NCBI GenBank assembly: GCA_002505355.1
Contig: DAUW01000089.1
Span: 5,434 to 12,038, forward strand
Reading direction: 5' to 3'
Length of the DNA stretch: 6,605 bases
Source: Euryarchaeota archaeon UBA229
GTDB taxonomy: Archaea; Thermoplasmatota; Poseidoniia; Poseidoniales; Poseidoniaceae
Shown piece after piece: positions 4,068 to 6,605 of this stretch. Every line of letters begins with the position of its first letter. Position 1 is the stretch's first letter. Below the pieces are notes generated by a model. It was not told the origin of the DNA, searched no databases, and saw only the letters and a program-made list of their open reading frames with translations. Made by a program: the position numbers and the translations under genes.

Positions 4068-6605
4068 ACCAATACGATTTTACTTTCTCTCGACAATCCC
4101 CATGTGGTGATTCAGGGTGGTGATGCGGCTAACATAACCCTTACAATCGAGAATGGCGGAGACTACACAACCAGTTACAACGTTAGTTTAGAAACCCAAG
4201 CATTGAGTAGTGTTTGGAACATCACGTTGGTTAGTAATTCAACAGAAGAGGTAATTCCAACTGGGTCAACAACCATAGATCTGTCTGTGGTTCTAAGTAT
4301 CAATGCAATACCAGAAAACAGCGGTACCTTCACGATTAACGTTAGTGAGTATGGTAGCGAATTATCCAACAATATCACGGCGTCAGTAACAGTAGAGCCA
4401 GCCTATGCTTCATCGGTCGAGTTCAATACAATAAACGGCCCACTGCAGCAAATGCTGGCAGGAACGACTGCAAACTTTACCATTGATGTCAATAATGATG
4501 GTAATGCGCCGGATACTATTCTGCTGGATGTTGATGCAGAACCAGATTTGGTAGGTTTCTGGGCCAATTACAGCAATAGCTCCAGTAATCACAGTAACAA
4601 TACCTCCCCGACCGTTGAGGTTCCAGAGGACGTTTTGATGTACGGTAACAGTTTCATTTACACCAACAACATGGACGTCATCCTTGCAGACCTGTTTGAT
4701 TCAGTCGGAGAACATAACTCAACAGTTGCTAAAACCGCTGGTTCGCTGACGCTAGAAGACCACTGGGATAGTATCAATACATCAGGTGACTCATGGAACA
4801 CAACGCTGAGAAATTCTGGACATGATTGGGACTTCGTTGTCCTCCAAGACCAGAGTCAAATTCCAGGATTCGATAGAACCGATCAAGATTGGATAACTAG
4901 CAAAGATAGTGGAGTACTTATTGCAGATGCAGTAGAACAGGAGGGTTCACAAGTTATGCTGATGATGACATGGGGTTACCTTGCTGCAGATCCACTTAAC
5001 CCAATCATTTACTCGAACTACACCAATATGCAAGAGCGTTTGAGACAAGGATATGTTGATTTCCATGATAACATGACCACGCCCTCACGCGATGTGTGGA
5101 TTGCTCCTGTTGGCCTCGGCTTCGCAAACATCTATCATACAGTCAAGAACTCGGGAGGAACTCCTGAGGCTCCTGGAAGTGCTTTCCATAATCTCTATTC
5201 GAGCGATGGTGTCCATGCTTCGCTCTCGGGTGCATATCTCGCTGCGTGCGTTATCTACGCCTCTATGACGGGCAATTTCTCTGTTGAAACCAACGATTCA
5301 ATCGGCTTAAGTGCAGCAGAAAAATTGACTCTACAACAAGCTGCCGATGACACGGTGTTCAATCAGACCAGTAACATTTCTTACCCATGGCAACAATCCT
5401 CAAATCCAACACTGCTGAATCAACAGAGAGTAATACCTCCGGGCTGGAATCTCGTATTTGCTGATCAAGAGATGGCTAACGTACCGGCATTAAGCAATGT
5501 TCAAACAACCCTCCAAGTTTCAGTGCCAAGCGATGCAAGTCCTGGTTTTTATGGATTTAATTTGTTCTCGGCATCAACCAATGGTAATACTTCAACAAGT
5601 TACACATTTGTGGTTGAGGTTATGGCTGAAAATGCAGTAGAGTTCTCGTTCCTTGACCAAGATACTGACTTCATACCCGGTCAGCTGATTACGACCTCAT
5701 TACAAGCAACCAACACAGGTAATGGCGAACTAGACCTTACGTGGCAGGCGGCGGTCGATAGCGGGCCGTGTAGTGTGCAACTTGTTGATTCAGTAACTGA
5801 AGGATTATCCCCCGGTGCTTCAGTTGAGGTTGGATTCACAATCGAGGTAGATGCACTAGCCACCAAATCAGATGAGTGTGAGATAACATTTGACGGTCAA
5901 GGCATGTACGGTGATTACTCTTACGACGCCGAAGATTATACTTTCATAATCGGAATAGATGAATTAGTTGATTTTGCCCTCTACTATCCAGGCACTGTTG
6001 TTGACTTAATCCCGCAAAATCCTGAGCAATATGAAGTTAGAATTTACAATAATGGCAGCGAGTCAGTCGAATTCTTCCTTGACATTGCGGATGGATCACC
6101 TCTTGACACCTCAATAGTCGGTAGTAGCGGAGTCAACGTTACCTCCGGCGCTGTTGGAGTTTGGATTTTGACTACTGATGTTGCGCAAGGTGTTGTTGGA
6201 AACTATGACCAAAGTTTTGCAGTCTCATACAACGGCTTGTCAAGCTCCACGATGGTGGGATTCGATGTTCAACCCGTTGCCGAATTTACTATGTCTGGCC
6301 CGCTGGATGGACGGATTTCAACCAAGCCGGGAGAATCGGTTGATGTTACACTAGAACTATCCAATACAGGAACCATGGACCTGAACCTTAGTGCTTCGGT
6401 TTCTGGTTTGCCTACTGGCGCAGAAGTGACATTTTCTGATGTTGATGTTAGCCTCATTGCAGGCTCGACAACGACCGTAACAATGAGCGTGAGTATGGTT
6501 TCTACCTCCCAATCAGGCTCCTACCCAATTATTGTTGCATATTCCTCCGCAGAGTACACAGTTTCGCTTAATCTCGAAATGCAGGTTGCTGATAGCGTTG
6601 GCCTT
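3981..6605 (+). CDS. Secreted multidomain protein with SGNH hydrolase and Ig-like repeats, 5' part
   Basis: This frame has no stop to the window end (875 codons), so the C-terminus is missing. Numbering from ATG 3981: signal peptide 1-29 (basic SRSASK, then MMFVGLLVLTSL, cut after VSA); beta-sandwich domain 30-145; first half of a second sandwich 146-195; Asn/Ser linker 196-209; SGNH hydrolase about 215-475; second half of the split sandwich 485-547; three further NEW3/CARDB-like domains at about 549-660, 663-765 and 767-872. The hydrolase keeps the GNSF nucleophile block (Ser224), the GSLTLEDHW block, VVLQDQS (287-292) and the catalytic DGVH (Asp409, His412), and resembles DUF4886-like SGNH proteins. 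Such enzymes usually cleave ester bonds, often acetyl groups on glycans; the substrate here is unknown. Cys597 and Cys633 may form a disulfide. About 25 NxS/T sequons support an extracellular, glycosylated protein. ATG 3933 would add 16 residues, giving an unusual signal N-region. Confidence 0.88.
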   Translation, partial: MSRSASKAMMFVGLLVLTSLTPMVVNVSATNTILLSLDNPHVVIQGGDAANITLTIENGGDYTTSYNVSLETQALSSVWNITLVSNSTEEVIPTGSTTIDLSVVLSINAIPENSGTFTINVSEYGSELSNNITASVTVEPAYASSVEFNTINGPLQQMLAGTTANFTIDVNNDGNAPDTILLDVDAEPDLVGFWANYSNSSSNHSNNTSPTVEVPEDVLMYGNSFIYTNNMDVILADLFDSVGEHNSTVAKTAGSLTLEDHWDSINTSGDSWNTTLRNSGHDWDFVVLQDQSQIPGFDRTDQDWITSKDSGVLIADAVEQEGSQVMLMMTWGYLAADPLNPIIYSNYTNMQERLRQGYVDFHDNMTTPSRDVWIAPVGLGFANIYHTVKNSGGTPEAPGSAFHNLYSSDGVHASLSGAYLAACVIYASMTGNFSVETNDSIGLSAAEKLTLQQAADDTVFNQTSNISYPWQQSSNPTLLNQQRVIPPGWNLVFADQEMANVPALSNVQTTLQVSVPSDASPGFYGFNLFSASTNGNTSTSYTFVVEVMAENAVEFSFLDQDTDFIPGQLITTSLQATNTGNGELDLTWQAAVDSGPCSVQLVDSVTEGLSPGASVEVGFTIEVDALATKSDECEITFDGQGMYGDYSYDAEDYTFIIGIDELVDFALYYPGTVVDLIPQNPEQYEVRIYNNGSESVEFFLDIADGSPLDTSIVGSSGVNVTSGAVGVWILTTDVAQGVVGNYDQSFAVSYNGLSSSTMVGFDVQPVAEFTMSGPLDGRISTKPGESVDVTLELSNTGTMDLNLSASVSGLPTGAEVTFSDVDVSLIAGSTTTVTMSVSMVSTSQSGSYPIIVAYSSAEYTVSLNLEMQVADSVGL
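4566..4607 (+). other. Asn/Ser-rich sequon cluster at a domain junction
   Basis: Fourteen residues made almost only of Asn and Ser contain overlapping NxS/T sequons (NYS, NSS, NHS, NNT, NTS). It lies just before the hydrolase domain and reads as a flexible, probably heavily glycosylated linker. Confidence 0.7.
4623..5405 (+). other. SGNH/GDSL-type hydrolase domain (DUF4886-like)
   Basis: The order of conserved blocks matches the superfamily. Block I is DVLMYGNSF (Ser at 4650-4652). A glycine block, AGSLTLEDHW, follows at 4737-4766. Then comes WDFVVLQDQS (4827-4856), in which the usual block III Asn is replaced by a Gln/Asp-rich stretch as in DUF4886-like relatives. Next are MLMMTWGY, MQERLRQGYVDF, and block V SSDGVHASLSGAYLAACV, with Asp at 5205-5207 and His at 5214-5216. 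All catalytic positions look intact, so it should be active. The start and end are approximate; the C-terminal helix (SAAEKLTLQQAADDTV) is included. Confidence 0.85.

Noticed and set aside
3896..4592. Three minus-strand open frames of 60-67 codons (3896-4096, 4175-4378, 4410-4592)
   Set aside because: Each is short and antisense to the continuous plus-strand frame of the secreted protein.

Overview
The window most likely comes from an archaeon, and the best fit is a marine planktonic euryarchaeon of the Poseidoniales (Marine Group II) type. Three things point there. The aspartyl-tRNA synthetase is of the archaeal/eukaryotic kind, not the longer bacterial AspS. The flanking genes encode large surface proteins built from acidic calcium-binding repeats and Ig-like beta-sandwich modules. 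The proteins are rich in N-glycosylation sequons. The methionine adenosyltransferase is of the bacterial MetK type, so a bacterium carrying an archaeal-type AspRS cannot be fully excluded. Lineage is inference; no rRNA or other marker is present.

Layout: (1) Positions 2-1108, plus strand, hold the 3' part of a surface protein gene: twelve 66-bp (22-residue) Asp-rich repeats, a helical linker, one transmembrane segment and a small Trp/Tyr-rich C-terminal module. (2) Positions 1112-2518, minus strand, hold aspS, convergent with gene 1 and separated from it by 3 bp. (3) Positions 2519-2668 are an AT-rich divergent promoter region between aspS and metK. (4) Positions 2669-3913, plus strand, hold metK. 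(5) From 3981 (or 3933) to the window end, plus strand, lies the 5' part of a large secreted protein that stays open for at least 875 codons. It has a signal peptide, several NEW3/CARDB-like beta-sandwich domains and an intact SGNH-type esterase/hydrolase domain.

The two central genes are housekeeping: AspRS charges tRNA(Asp) (and possibly tRNA(Asn)), and MetK makes S-adenosylmethionine. The two outer genes encode cell-envelope or extracellular proteins that are probably unrelated to them in function. The most interesting object is the last gene: its SGNH hydrolase domain appears to be nested inside one beta-sandwich domain, whose two halves lie on either side of the enzyme, with an Asn/Ser-rich sequon cluster at the first junction. 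I found no tRNA, rRNA, CRISPR array, insertion sequence or recognisable defence system, and no intergenic stretch over 300 bases.
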